Of a DNA stretch of 13,409 nucleotides, positions 1 through 7,155 are shown in pieces. The notes beneath the pieces are model-generated. The model was not told where the DNA came from. It made no database searches and saw nothing but the letters and a program-made list of their open reading frames with translations. The DNA comes from an uncultured Ignavibacteriota bacterium (GTDB lineage: Bacteria; Bacteroidota; Ignavibacteria; Tepidaquicellales; Tepidaquicellaceae), in NCBI GenBank assembly GCA_937915485.1, contig CALGII010000275.1, positions 1-13,409 of the forward strand, given 5' to 3'. Numbering within the stretch: position 1 is the first letter of the stretch; every line of letters starts with the position of its first letter. Made by a program: the position numbers and the translations under genes.

Positions 1-644
1 GGACGGAAATTCGACGTGTGAACCAGAATCTTATCGCCCTTCTTCGAAATGTTTTTCCTGAGCAGACTGCATTCAGGTACGTTAATTCTTTTATACTTTT
101 CAGTATCGATGAAATTGTAAATTACTTCGATGTCCTTTTCAATCTGGTAATTCGAGATTGTCTTGTCCTTCAGATACTTTGAAACCGCCGTGACGCCGTC
201 CGACTGCTCTATGCTGAACCTCATCGTCGGCAGAAAACTCGGCTCAAGCCCCACAAGCGTTATGTCAGTGCCGTGCAGCGTCGTGATTATTTTAATGTTC
301 TTCGAATTCTTTCTTTCGCTCTTCAGTATCTCCCTCGCCATGTAAGCGCTCGAAGCGTGAGGAATCGCGTAATGCGCGTGAATAAGGTCAAGGTCGTGAA
401 ACTTGACAACCTCAACCATCTTGCTTGTGAGCGCTATCGAATATAGCGGATAATCGAACACGGGATACTTGTACATCTCTACCTCGTGATAAAAAATATT
501 ACCGACGAAAGAAGTCAGACGGGACGGAAGCGCGTATGATATAAAATGCACCTCGTGCCCGTTCATTGCAAGAGTCTTTCCGAGTTCAGTCGCGACAACG
601 CCGCTTCCTCCGTACGTGGGATAACAAGTGATTCCGATTTTCAT
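1..644 (-). CDS. bshA: N-acetyl-alpha-D-glucosaminyl L-malate synthase BshA (partial, 3' end off the window)
   Basis: BshA is a GT4 glycosyltransferase. It joins UDP-GlcNAc to L-malate in the first committed step of bacillithiol biosynthesis in the cytoplasm. The frame is open from an ATG at 642-644 to the window edge, giving the first 214 codons of a protein normally about 375-380 residues long. Seen directly: the N-terminal segment MKIGITCYPTYGGSG (residues 1-15) with the glycine-rich donor loop, HAHYAIPHA (89-97), LHGTDIT (123-129) and YNFID (176-180). These match the diagnostic blocks of Bacillus BshA as I remember them. The UDP-binding C-terminal half is missing only because of the window boundary. 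The start has no Shine-Dalgarno sequence and is preceded by A/T-rich DNA. bshA is the last gene of the minus-strand run, but a 183-base gap separates it from ppx, so it may have its own promoter. Confidence 0.93.
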   Translation of the reverse strand, partial: MKIGITCYPTYGGSGVVATELGKTLAMNGHEVHFISYALPSRLTSFVGNIFYHEVEMYKYPVFDYPLYSIALTSKMVEVVKFHDLDLIHAHYAIPHASSAYMAREILKSERKNSKNIKIITTLHGTDITLVGLEPSFLPTMRFSIEQSDGVTAVSKYLKDKTISNYQIEKDIEVIYNFIDTEKYKRINVPECSLLRKNISKKGDKILVHTSNFR

Positions 645-827
645 AGCCGTTTTTAAAAATTATATGTTTCTAAAATACCTATATATATCTTAAAATTAAA
701 ATGAAAAGAAACGTTCGCTTTTTTTAAATAAACCTGTAAAACGGTTCTATACTGCATAAAAGATTACAACATTATGATTCGGGCTGATGGTATTGTTTGA
801 ATTCGTGATGCCTTCGGAAAAAATTAT
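645..827 (-). promoter_or_regulatory. A/T-rich gap before bshA, probable promoter region
   Basis: This 183-base gap between the ppx stop and the bshA start is the longest one inside the minus-strand run. It is strongly A/T-rich near bshA, with an alternating TA run at about 680-689. No convincing -35/-10 pair with standard spacing and no clear intrinsic terminator for ppx could be found. A separate bshA promoter is inferred from gap length and composition only. Confidence 0.35.
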
Positions 828-2375
828 TTACTCAATCACGACGCTGTATCCGAACGCTTCCTCGAAAAGTCCCTTTCGCATATCGGCTCCCCAGATTTCC
901 AGAGTCGGGTCCGCGCCCGCTCTTACTTTGGTCTTAATCCTATAAACGCTGTCGGTCAGGGATATTTCTATCTTTTCGATTATTGAATTATGTCCCCTGT
1001 CAAGCCCGTCCGCGATGCGGAGAATGCCCGCTAGCATCCTTACCTTGCGCTTGTTCAGAGCCGGCAGTTTGTAATAGTCAGCGTGTTTCTGCTTGGGATG
1101 CGATTTCCTGTGATAGCGCGAAATGTTCGCTATCATTTCTATCTCTTCGTTGTTGTATCCGAGAAGTTCCGAATTCTTTATCAGGTAGTAAGAATGCCTG
1201 TGATGCTGAGACTGCGATATGCTGTGACCGATGTCGTGAAGTATGCAGGACGCTTCAAGAAATTCCCTGTCCTTCTCGTCGAGTTCGAAACTGTCCTTCA
1301 AACTGTTAAAAATATTCTCCGCGAACTGAAGCACTTTCTTGACGTGCTCCTCGTCGTACCTGCACTGTTTCGCGAGGTTCACTATGCTTCTGTACCTCAC
1401 ATTCCTAAGGTCTGCGGCTTCGAGAGCGTTGTGCTCCTTGTCAATCGTGTCGAGTATTATACCCTCGCGCAGAGCGTAACTAGCCAGAGTAATAGTTTTA
1501 ATATCAAGTTCCCTGAACAACTGCTCGAGAACTATCGCGCCTGCCGTGATTATGTCCGCCCGCTCGGAATCCAGCCCTTCGATTTTTTTTAACTGTGAAA
1601 CCGATTCGCATTTCAGGATTTTCCCGACGGCGTTTTCAAATTCTTCGGAACTGTATTTGAAATTATTGAAATTAAAATCTGCCGTGTCTGCCGAAGTCGT
1701 TTCAGCGAGTATTATCGAGCCGGTGTTCGTTATCGTTCCCGACGTTCCGATTACGCAATCGTATTTTTCCTCCTTTATCTGCCTGATTACGGGATTCATT
1801 ATAAGTCTTGAGTAGCGCCTCGCCTCCTCTATATTCCCGCTGTCAAACTTTCCTCCGCTGAAGAACTTTTCCGTCAGCCTGACAGCGCCGAGTTTGAAAC
1901 TGTTCGAGTACTGCGTCTGCCCCTTCTCGCCGATAAGTATTTCAGTGCTTCCGCCTCCGATGTCAATCAGCATTATCCGCCTGTCAAAAACGTCCAACGA
2001 CTGAAGAACGCCGAGATAAATAAGGCGCGCTTCTTCGAATCCCGACACGACCTCAATCTGAATTCCCGTCTTCTCGAGAACCATGTAAATGAATTCGTCC
2101 CTGTTAAGCGCCTCTCTCACGGCGCTCGTTGCGACCGCACGTATCCGCGCGTTAAGTGAATCGCAGATAATCTTGAACCGCATTAATGCCGCGACGGCGC
2201 GTTCCATGGCGTCGGGCGACAGGTATTTCATGTCCGTCGAACTCTTTCCGAGACGCACGACTTCCTTTTCCTTGCCCAGAATCTTCACGATGCCCCTGTC
2301 GCTTACCTTCGCGATTACAAGATGAAAGGAATTTGTTCCGATGTCTATCGCGGCGAGATTTTTTATGTGATTCAT
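828..2375 (-). CDS. ppx: Ppx/GppA-type exopolyphosphatase / pppGpp phosphohydrolase with C-terminal HD domain
   Basis: The 515-residue product belongs to the Ppx/GppA family, which hydrolyses terminal phosphates of polyphosphate and/or converts pppGpp to ppGpp. Residues 1 to about 310 form the ASKHA-fold phosphatase: phosphate-1 loop AIDIGTNSFH (9-18), the SGFEEAR segment (111-117) carrying the expected catalytic glutamate, phosphate-2 loop LIDIGGGSTEI (136-146), and the GTSGT loop (210-214). Residues about 325-500 are an HD-like domain with CILHDIGHS (377-385), further histidines at 391-394, and IADGLDR (454-460). Length fits the long, two-domain Ppx class. The start ATG overlaps the stop of the upstream glycosyltransferase by four bases (ATGA), indicating translational coupling. 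Ppx and GppA cannot be told apart from sequence alone. A stringent-response or phosphate-storage role is inferred from the family, not from neighbours. Confidence 0.92.
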   Translation of the reverse strand: MNHIKNLAAIDIGTNSFHLVIAKVSDRGIVKILGKEKEVVRLGKSSTDMKYLSPDAMERAVAALMRFKIICDSLNARIRAVATSAVREALNRDEFIYMVLEKTGIQIEVVSGFEEARLIYLGVLQSLDVFDRRIMLIDIGGGSTEILIGEKGQTQYSNSFKLGAVRLTEKFFSGGKFDSGNIEEARRYSRLIMNPVIRQIKEEKYDCVIGTSGTITNTGSIILAETTSADTADFNFNNFKYSSEEFENAVGKILKCESVSQLKKIEGLDSERADIITAGAIVLEQLFRELDIKTITLASYALREGIILDTIDKEHNALEAADLRNVRYRSIVNLAKQCRYDEEHVKKVLQFAENIFNSLKDSFELDEKDREFLEASCILHDIGHSISQSQHHRHSYYLIKNSELLGYNNEEIEMIANISRYHRKSHPKQKHADYYKLPALNKRKVRMLAGILRIADGLDRGHNSIIEKIEISLTDSVYRIKTKVRAGADPTLEIWGADMRKGLFEEAFGYSVVIE

Positions 2376-3421
2376 TTCCGTTTCAATGCGATTAGTTTCT
2401 CCGATTCTTCGAACACTTTTTCAACCGTTATTTTATCTATGTCTTCCGATGGCGATTGTATACTCCTCCCGTATTCGTTCTGCGGTCCCCATTCGTATGC
2501 TTTCGTCGGCCCGAAAAGACCGATTACTTTCGCGTTGACGAATGCCGCGACGTGCATCAGCCCTGTATCGTTCGTGACGTACAAATCCGCTTCCTCGAGC
2601 ACCGCCGCGATGTTTTTCAGGTGCGGTTTTTCGATTATTACCGGCTTGATTTTTTTCTTTTCGAATTTCGGAAGCAGGAAATCAGTTACTTCCCTGTCCA
2701 TATATCCCGACGTCAGCATTATGTAGCAATCGTATTTTGAGCGGAGAATTTCGATGAGTTTAACAAACCTGTCGGGGCTCCACCTGTTCTTCTCTTTCCC
2801 GGCTCCCGCGTGGAATGCGAAAACCATCCTGTTCTTGTCTGGGAAGTTTTCCCTGTAAAAGTCTCTGGAAAATTTAATCTCCTCAGGCTTAAGTTTTATT
2901 CTGACTTTCTTTCTTTCCGTCTCGGAAAAATCCGCTCCGAGAAGCCTCCCGTAATCAAGATTTCTCTCCGTCTGATGCGTTTTTTTCCCGCTCCAGTTAA
3001 AGTCAACAGAATCCGTCAGCAGACCCGCTGACTTATTTTTTCTTCCGTTTATGCTCGCCGCGCCGATTCTTATTCTCGCGCCAGAAAGGAAATTTATGTA
3101 ATGCGATGTCGATGATGCGGATACTGTCGAAGGTACGATTCCTATCTCGTATTTTCTTTTCCTTACCGTCCTTATCAGATTGAAAAAACTCGCGGGCTTG
3201 CTCTTGTCGAACTTTATCAGATTGTCCACGTATTCGCTGCCGCCCTCGAACATCCTGCAGTTGAACGGCGATGCGACGAGGGTAATCGACGCGTTTCGGA
3301 ATTTGCTCTTGAGCGCGGCGAAAAGCGGCGTGCTGCAAAGCATGTCGCCTAACTGGTTGTGCTGACGCACCACCAGTATGTTCTTCACGCTTAATGCATC
3401 AAAGGTCTTCGTACTTTGCAT
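2372..3421 (-). CDS. Glycosyltransferase family 9 protein (ADP-heptose:LPS heptosyltransferase-like)
   Basis: The 349-residue product is a GT-B fold enzyme of family GT9, whose members add heptose or similar sugars to the inner core of lipopolysaccharide at the cytoplasmic face of the inner membrane. Visible blocks: the N-terminal NILVVRQHNQLGDMLCSTP (14-32), the phosphate/nucleotide segment HAGAGKEKNRW (204-214), and the C-terminal donor-binding NDTGLMHVAA (284-293) followed by GLFGPT (301-306). The exact sugar cannot be assigned, so no waa/rfa symbol is given. Start choice is uncertain. The ATG at 3421 overlaps the upstream small gene by 23 bases and adds 11 residues not typical of the family. 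A GTG at 3386-3388 begins right at the conserved segment, 10 bases after the small gene's stop. Neither has a strong Shine-Dalgarno site. The stop overlaps ppx by four bases. Confidence 0.9.
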   Translation of the reverse strand: MQSTKTFDALSVKNILVVRQHNQLGDMLCSTPLFAALKSKFRNASITLVASPFNCRMFEGGSEYVDNLIKFDKSKPASFFNLIRTVRKRKYEIGIVPSTVSASSTSHYINFLSGARIRIGAASINGRKNKSAGLLTDSVDFNWSGKKTHQTERNLDYGRLLGADFSETERKKVRIKLKPEEIKFSRDFYRENFPDKNRMVFAFHAGAGKEKNRWSPDRFVKLIEILRSKYDCYIMLTSGYMDREVTDFLLPKFEKKKIKPVIIEKPHLKNIAAVLEEADLYVTNDTGLMHVAAFVNAKVIGLFGPTKAYEWGPQNEYGRSIQSPSEDIDKITVEKVFEESEKLIALKRK

Positions 3422-3581
3422 CGACAGCCTTATCCTTATCGATTTGTGATTTTTTCTCCCGCGGAGGGGCGCTCTTCACGCCGGAGTCGTTTGACTTCAA
3501 TCTGTAAAAAAATCCTATAAGGAATTTCAGAATATAATAAAGAAGAATAAAAAGTATCAGGTATGTTAAAATCTTGCCCAT
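3399..3581 (-). CDS. Small single-span membrane protein, DUF4834-like
   Basis: This 60-residue protein of unknown function has one hydrophobic helix (about residues 4-26: leucine-, isoleucine- and tyrosine-rich). A basic and polar tail (27-60) follows, ending in the acidic motif AKYEDL. A short N-terminal helix, low-complexity charged linker and acidic/aromatic C-terminal end are also the layout of the DUF4834 proteins found in Bacteroidota. The resemblance is in architecture and the C-terminal motif only. It lies three bases downstream of the deoxynucleoside kinase stop, and its 3' end overlaps the longest reading of the glycosyltransferase, so it is probably co-transcribed and real. It most likely sits in the inner membrane with the tail in the cytoplasm (positive-inside rule). 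Confidence 0.7.
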   Translation of the reverse strand: MGKILTYLILFILLYYILKFLIGFFYRLKSNDSGVKSAPPREKKSQIDKDKAVDAKYEDL

Positions 3582-3584
3582 CGC

Positions 3585-4250
3585 TTATTTGTTGCTGGCG
3601 ATTTTTCTTGCCGACGGGTCGAAATACTCCATGTTGCCGTGCTCGGGCTTCATTATCTCGCTCAACAATTCGTCGAAATCCTTCGGGTTGTTCACGAAGT
3701 CAATCTCCGCAGCGTTCACTATAAGCACTCTGGATGCCTTGTACCTGAAAAAGAAATAGTTGTAACCTTCGTTCAGGTCTTTTATATAGGTCTCGGACAT
3801 CGGCTTCTCCGCAAGCCTGCCGCGCTTGTTGATGTTCGACATCAGCCTGTCAACCGTCGACTGCAAATATATGACCAGGTCGGGAACGACAATGTTCCTC
3901 TCGATGAACGATACCATTTTTTCGTAAAGTTCAAGTTCGTCGTCCGCAAGATTAAGATACGCGAAAATCTTGTCCTTCTCAAAAATGTAATCCGATATAA
4001 TGTAATTATGAAACAGGTCCTCCTGCCTCAACTGAAGCAACTGCTTGTACCTTGTCAGAAGAAAATATATCTGAGTGTGGAACGCGTATCTCGAAGGATT
4101 CTTATAGAATTTTTCGAGGAACGGATTGTCTTCGAAATTTTCGAGAATAAGTTTTGCGTTAAGTTTTTCCGCCAGTTTTTTTGCGAGCGACGTCTTCCCC
4201 GCTCCGATGACTCCTTCAATCGCTATGTATTTAATCGTGTCTCCGGGCAC
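3585..4250 (-). CDS. Deoxynucleoside kinase (dNK family)
   Basis: The 221-residue product matches the deoxynucleoside kinase family (dAK/dGK/dCK type), which phosphorylates salvaged deoxynucleosides to dNMPs with ATP in the cytoplasm. Visible: P-loop GVIGAGKT (13-20), the glutamate-bearing LENFEDNPFLEKFY segment (36-49), the aromatic substrate-pocket region around YAFHTQIYFL (55-64), the SDYIFEKD segment (86-93) at the usual position of the [DE]R-S motif, and the lid arginines in NKRGRLAEK (141-149). Length is normal (about 200-220). The start is GTG at 4248-4250; its G is also the last base of the folK TAG stop (TAGTG), a one-base overlap that implies coupling. No other in-frame ATG lies before the P-loop. 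Substrate preference cannot be read from the sequence. Placement beside folK/folB is common in this bacterial group as I recall it. Confidence 0.9.
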   Translation of the reverse strand: MPGDTIKYIAIEGVIGAGKTSLAKKLAEKLNAKLILENFEDNPFLEKFYKNPSRYAFHTQIYFLLTRYKQLLQLRQEDLFHNYIISDYIFEKDKIFAYLNLADDELELYEKMVSFIERNIVVPDLVIYLQSTVDRLMSNINKRGRLAEKPMSETYIKDLNEGYNYFFFRYKASRVLIVNAAEIDFVNNPKDFDELLSEIMKPEHGNMEYFDPSARKIASNK

Positions 4251-4747
4251 TATTTTTTATTTTTGAATATTTTTACTTTTGATTTATCCCTCGTAAGCGC
4301 GAGAAGTTTTTTCATTGGCTTTAACAACACGGGATGGACGAAATCGGGAGCGATTTCATTCATCGGTACGAGCACGAAACGCCTGTTCTGAACTTCCTTG
4401 TGTGGAACCGTCAAAACGCCCGACTGATAAACAAGGTCTCCGAAAAAAAGTATGTCTAAGTCAATTTCCCTCTCGAGCCATTTTCCGCGCTTCGTCCTTC
4501 CGACAGATTTCTCGGTCGCTTTCAGGAAATCAAGCAGTTCCGAAGGCATCAGTCCCGTTTCGATTTCAATTACGCTGTTCAGGAATTTCTCCTGGTCGGT
4601 GATTCCCCACGGCTCGGTCTCGTACATCGACGAACTTCGTATGAGTTTGACGTTCTTATGCTCTGAAATTTTTTCCGCGGTCTTCTTCAGGAATCCCGCC
4701 CTATTGCCTACATTTGACCCTAACCCTAAATAAACGTTTTCTTTCAT
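4250..4747 (-). CDS. folK: 2-amino-4-hydroxy-6-hydroxymethyldihydropteridine pyrophosphokinase (HPPK)
   Basis: FolK transfers pyrophosphate from ATP to 6-hydroxymethyl-7,8-dihydropterin, the step after FolB in tetrahydrofolate synthesis. The 165-residue length is standard for a monofunctional HPPK. Motifs seen: YLGLGSNVGNR (6-16), SSMYETEPWG (39-48) with the pterin-stacking region, and the family signature KWLEREIDLDILFF (89-102) whose two aspartates (97 and 99) bind the Mg-ATP, followed by VPHKEVQNRRFVLVP (114-128). The start ATG overlaps the end of folB by four bases (ATGA), and the stop shares one base with the deoxynucleoside kinase start. FolB-FolK adjacency gives consecutive pathway steps; folP is not in the window. 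Confidence 0.96.
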   Translation of the reverse strand: MKENVYLGLGSNVGNRAGFLKKTAEKISEHKNVKLIRSSSMYETEPWGITDQEKFLNSVIEIETGLMPSELLDFLKATEKSVGRTKRGKWLEREIDLDILFFGDLVYQSGVLTVPHKEVQNRRFVLVPMNEIAPDFVHPVLLKPMKKLLALTRDKSKVKIFKNKK

Positions 4748-5109
4748 CGTCTTTCCAATTCGTTTATGATTTCAACCGAATCTATTATCCCCAGCGGAGC
4801 GTTCGGTTTTCTTACTTTCACGGTCACTTTGTTCACTAACGGAAAATGCTCTATTATCGCCTCGCACACCTTGATGCTCGCCGTTTCGATAAGATTGAAT
4901 TTTTCCCGGCTGAATATCTCCTTGAGCAGATTGTAAACCGCGAGGTAATTCACGGTCTTGCTGAGTTTGTCGCTGTGATTCAACTCTTTCAGGTCGCAAT
5001 GCATTTCGATGTCAACCTCAAATTGATTGCCGAAGACCTTCTCGTGTTCAAGGTCGCCGTGATACGCGAAGAATTTCGCGTTGTTTATTTTTATTATTGT
5101 TTGTTCCAA
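4744..5109 (-). CDS. folB: Dihydroneopterin aldolase
   Basis: FolB converts 7,8-dihydroneopterin to 6-hydroxymethyl-7,8-dihydropterin and glycolaldehyde. The 121-residue length is typical. Residues matching the active site of the Staphylococcus aureus enzyme (from memory of that sequence) are present: Glu23 in the stretch after FFAYHG (13-18), Glu75 in the NLIETASI segment (72-79), and the catalytic Lys101 in VKVRKPNAP (97-105). The start lies directly against the sucD stop, with no spacer, and the 3' end overlaps folK by four bases. The tight packing indicates translation from a shared message. The enzyme is expected to be a cytoplasmic homo-octamer. Confidence 0.95.
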   Translation of the reverse strand: MEQTIIKINNAKFFAYHGDLEHEKVFGNQFEVDIEMHCDLKELNHSDKLSKTVNYLAVYNLLKEIFSREKFNLIETASIKVCEAIIEHFPLVNKVTVKVRKPNAPLGIIDSVEIINELERR

Positions 5110-6132
5110 TTATCTTTTCTTCCTGACCGCTTTCTTCACCGCTTTCTTGATCGCTTTCTTTACCTTCTTTGTATCCTTTTTGACGCTCTTCTTTGACGCT
5201 TTTACAGATTTCTTCACGGTCTTCAATTTCTGACGCGCTTTGACTTTTTCAAGCGCGAGTTTTACGGTTTTACCTATGTCCGCGGGAGACTCGACTACAT
5301 ATATGCCGCACTCTTTCATAACAGTCATCTTCTCCGCCGCTGTTCCTTTTCCGCCCGCGATAATCGCTCCGGCGTGCCCCATCCTTCTTCCCGGGGGAGC
5401 TGTTCTTCCCGCTATGAAACCGATTACGGGTTTCTTGAAATGTTTCTTAATGTAATACGCGGCTTCCTCTTCGGCGCTGCCGCCGATTTCACCAATCATA
5501 ACCACCGCTTCAGTGTTCTTGTCTTCGTTGAATAACTTCATAGCATCCAGAAATCTCGTACCGATAACGGGGTCTCCGCCTATGCCGATACAGGTCGATT
5601 GTCCGATACCAAGTTTCGTCAACTGGTCGACCGCCTCGTATGTAAGCGTTCCGCTTCTTGAAATCACGCCGACCTTTCCTTTTTTATGTATGAAACCCGG
5701 CATTATTCCTATCTTGCATTCGCCCGGTGTAATTATTCCCGGACAGTTCGGTCCGATGAAGCGCGCCGTTCTGCCTTTTTTGTTTACGCTCTGTACGTAA
5801 TCGTAAACCTTTATCATGTCTCTCGCGGGTATGCCTTCCGTAATGCATACTACAAGGTCTATTCCGGCGTCAACGGCTTCGATGATCGCGTCCGCCGCGA
5901 ATCCCGCGGGCACGAACACTACCGACACGTTCGCCTTCGTAGCCGCGACGGCTTCCTTCGCTGTGTTGAAAATCGGTATCTTTTCCGCGAACAACGTTCC
6001 TCCCTTGCCCGGAGTCACGCCTCCAACGACGTTCGTTCCGTATTCTATCATCTGCGTCGTGTGAAACGTTCCTTCCGAACCCGTTATTCCCTGCACTATG
6101 ACTCTCGATTTGCTATTTACTAAGATGCTCAT
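5110..6132 (-). CDS. sucD: Succinate-CoA ligase alpha subunit with lysine-rich C-terminal tail
   Basis: SucD is the catalytic, CoA-binding and phospho-histidine subunit of succinyl-CoA synthetase in the TCA cycle. The core (residues 1 to about 295) has the CoA-binding Rossmann segment VIVQGITGSEGTFHT (11-25), the FIGPNCPGIITPG block (125-137), GVISRSGTLTYE (155-166) and the active-site MGHAGAIIAGGKGTA (251-265), with the phosphorylated histidine at 253. Usual length is about 290. Here the protein is 340 residues: residues 298-340 form an added tail with 20 lysines and 3 arginines among 43 residues and a single acidic residue, built from KKAV-like repeats that resemble histone-H1-type tails. 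The reading frame is continuous, so this is not a sequencing frameshift artefact in an obvious sense. No sucC is adjacent. The gene starts 21 bases after the lipoprotein stop, without a Shine-Dalgarno site, and abuts folB. Confidence 0.94.
   Translation of the reverse strand: MSILVNSKSRVIVQGITGSEGTFHTTQMIEYGTNVVGGVTPGKGGTLFAEKIPIFNTAKEAVAATKANVSVVFVPAGFAADAIIEAVDAGIDLVVCITEGIPARDMIKVYDYVQSVNKKGRTARFIGPNCPGIITPGECKIGIMPGFIHKKGKVGVISRSGTLTYEAVDQLTKLGIGQSTCIGIGGDPVIGTRFLDAMKLFNEDKNTEAVVMIGEIGGSAEEEAAYYIKKHFKKPVIGFIAGRTAPPGRRMGHAGAIIAGGKGTAAEKMTVMKECGIYVVESPADIGKTVKLALEKVKARQKLKTVKKSVKASKKSVKKDTKKVKKAIKKAVKKAVRKKR
5125..5172. repeat. 12-base tandem repeat encoding the KKAV repeats of the SucD tail
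   Basis: Three consecutive 12-base units at 5125-5136, 5137-5148 and 5149-5160 share the core CGCTTTCTT (plus strand), with a degenerate fourth at 5161-5172. Read on the coding strand each unit is four codons (Lys-Lys-Ala-Val/Ile), so unit gain or loss keeps the frame. This is direct sequence evidence that the tail grew, at least partly, by in-frame repeat expansion. Confidence 0.75.
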
Positions 6133-6153
6133 ATGTTGTTATGTTTTTACTGT

Positions 6154-6840
6154 TTATTTTACTACGTTGCTTTTGATTTTCCATTTTCCGTTTTTGTCGG
6201 CGACAAGATTATACGTGATAGTGCTTTCCTTTTCGACTTCCTTGCCGTCGCTTCCTACAGTCGTCTGCTTGACCTTGACCTTTACCGTCGCGTTCTCTCC
6301 TTTCTTTGATAATACCGTCGGAGGTCCCGTGACTATGAACTTCTTTACGTTCTTGTAATTTTTCTTGAAACTGTCGGCCGACCTGCCGTCCCATACCTCG
6401 CTCGCTTTCTTCATGTTCGCTTCGAAAGTCTTTGTATCGCTTACCCCGCGCTGTATGAACTCGAGATAATCCCCCACCGCGGTCTGGGGATTGTCCAGCC
6501 GCTTGTTAAGTTCCTTTTCCTTCTGAGTGAATTTTTCCTTGTTCTTGTCTTTCGTTTTGACGGTGTCCTTAACCGTCTTCGATGTATCCTTTACGCCCGT
6601 ATCATTACCCTGTGATATGAGCGTCGAATCTATCTTCTTTAACCTTTCCTCCCATTGTTTCAATTGCTCTTCCTTTATGTTCAGAAAGTCTTCCTTGTCT
6701 TTCAACTCCTTTTCCTTGTCGGAATACTGCTCCTTCTGTTGTGTAACGTTCTGTTGCTCGTCCTTTTTGTCGCAAGATGTGATGGTAAAGATAAATGATA
6801 TAAGAATTACTCCGGCCGCTAAGTATTTTATCCGTTTCAT
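6154..6840 (-). CDS. Coiled-coil lipoprotein of unknown function
   Basis: Not recognised as a named family. The 228-residue product starts with a lipoprotein signal peptide: basic KR-K (2-5), hydrophobic core (7-20) and lipobox ITSC with Cys23. Residues about 27-75 are highly charged and rich in Lys, Glu and Gln, as in a coiled coil; about 80-115 is a low-complexity Lys/Thr/Asp linker. Residues about 116-228 look like a small alpha+beta domain with an AVGDYLEFIQRG helix (121-132), an alternating strand pattern around ATVKVKVKQTT (184-194) and a closing GKWKIKSNVV (218-227). This pattern resembles NTF2-like or DUF4878-type lipoprotein domains, an inference from shape alone. The residue after the lipid-bearing cysteine is Asp. 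It is the first gene of the minus-strand run, 21 bases upstream of sucD, and starts without a Shine-Dalgarno site. Confidence 0.8.
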   Translation of the reverse strand: MKRIKYLAAGVILISFIFTITSCDKKDEQQNVTQQKEQYSDKEKELKDKEDFLNIKEEQLKQWEERLKKIDSTLISQGNDTGVKDTSKTVKDTVKTKDKNKEKFTQKEKELNKRLDNPQTAVGDYLEFIQRGVSDTKTFEANMKKASEVWDGRSADSFKKNYKNVKKFIVTGPPTVLSKKGENATVKVKVKQTTVGSDGKEVEKESTITYNLVADKNGKWKIKSNVVK

Positions 6841-7155
6841 ATTTATAATTTTTTATGAAAATATATTATTTTGTTCAGATATTCAATTGATTATTTGTAT
6901 TTGACGATGCTTTAAACGGAAACTTGATGTTAGAACTCCTGCGTTTTAATGAATGATGTTTCGCATCCATTGCGGCGTTTAAAAAGAAATCATCTGATTT
7001 CTGTACTTTTTTATAATCTTGATAATCCCGCCCCATTAAGTTAATTTGATTGTTACATATTTTCGTTTATTTCAGTGTTTTATGTGCCGGGATAACGAAA
7101 AGTAAACGATAGTAACTGTTCAAAGAAATTAAAAATTGCGCATTTTATAACTTGG
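6841..7155. promoter_or_regulatory. Divergent intergenic region with an 18-base palindrome
   Basis: These 315 non-coding bases separate two divergent operons and must hold promoters for both. It is A/T-rich, especially at its two ends. A perfect inverted repeat, AGAAATCA-TC-TGATTTCT (6985-7002), lies near the middle, followed by a short T run. A wider pair, TTTAAACG (6911-6918) and CGTTTAAA (6976-6983), flanks a 57-base loop. A TTGACG at 6901-6906 could be a -35 element, but no fitting -10 was found. No ORF or structured RNA was recognised. Confidence 0.5.

Noticed and set aside
645..827. Small RNA or riboswitch before bshA
   Set aside because: No conserved riboswitch core, stable hairpin or terminator could be found.
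3639..4391. 250-residue plus-strand reading frame opposite the deoxynucleoside kinase and folK
   Set aside because: It is antisense to two genes with clear family motifs, its translation shows no recognisable domain, and its length is explained by the codon bias of the real genes.
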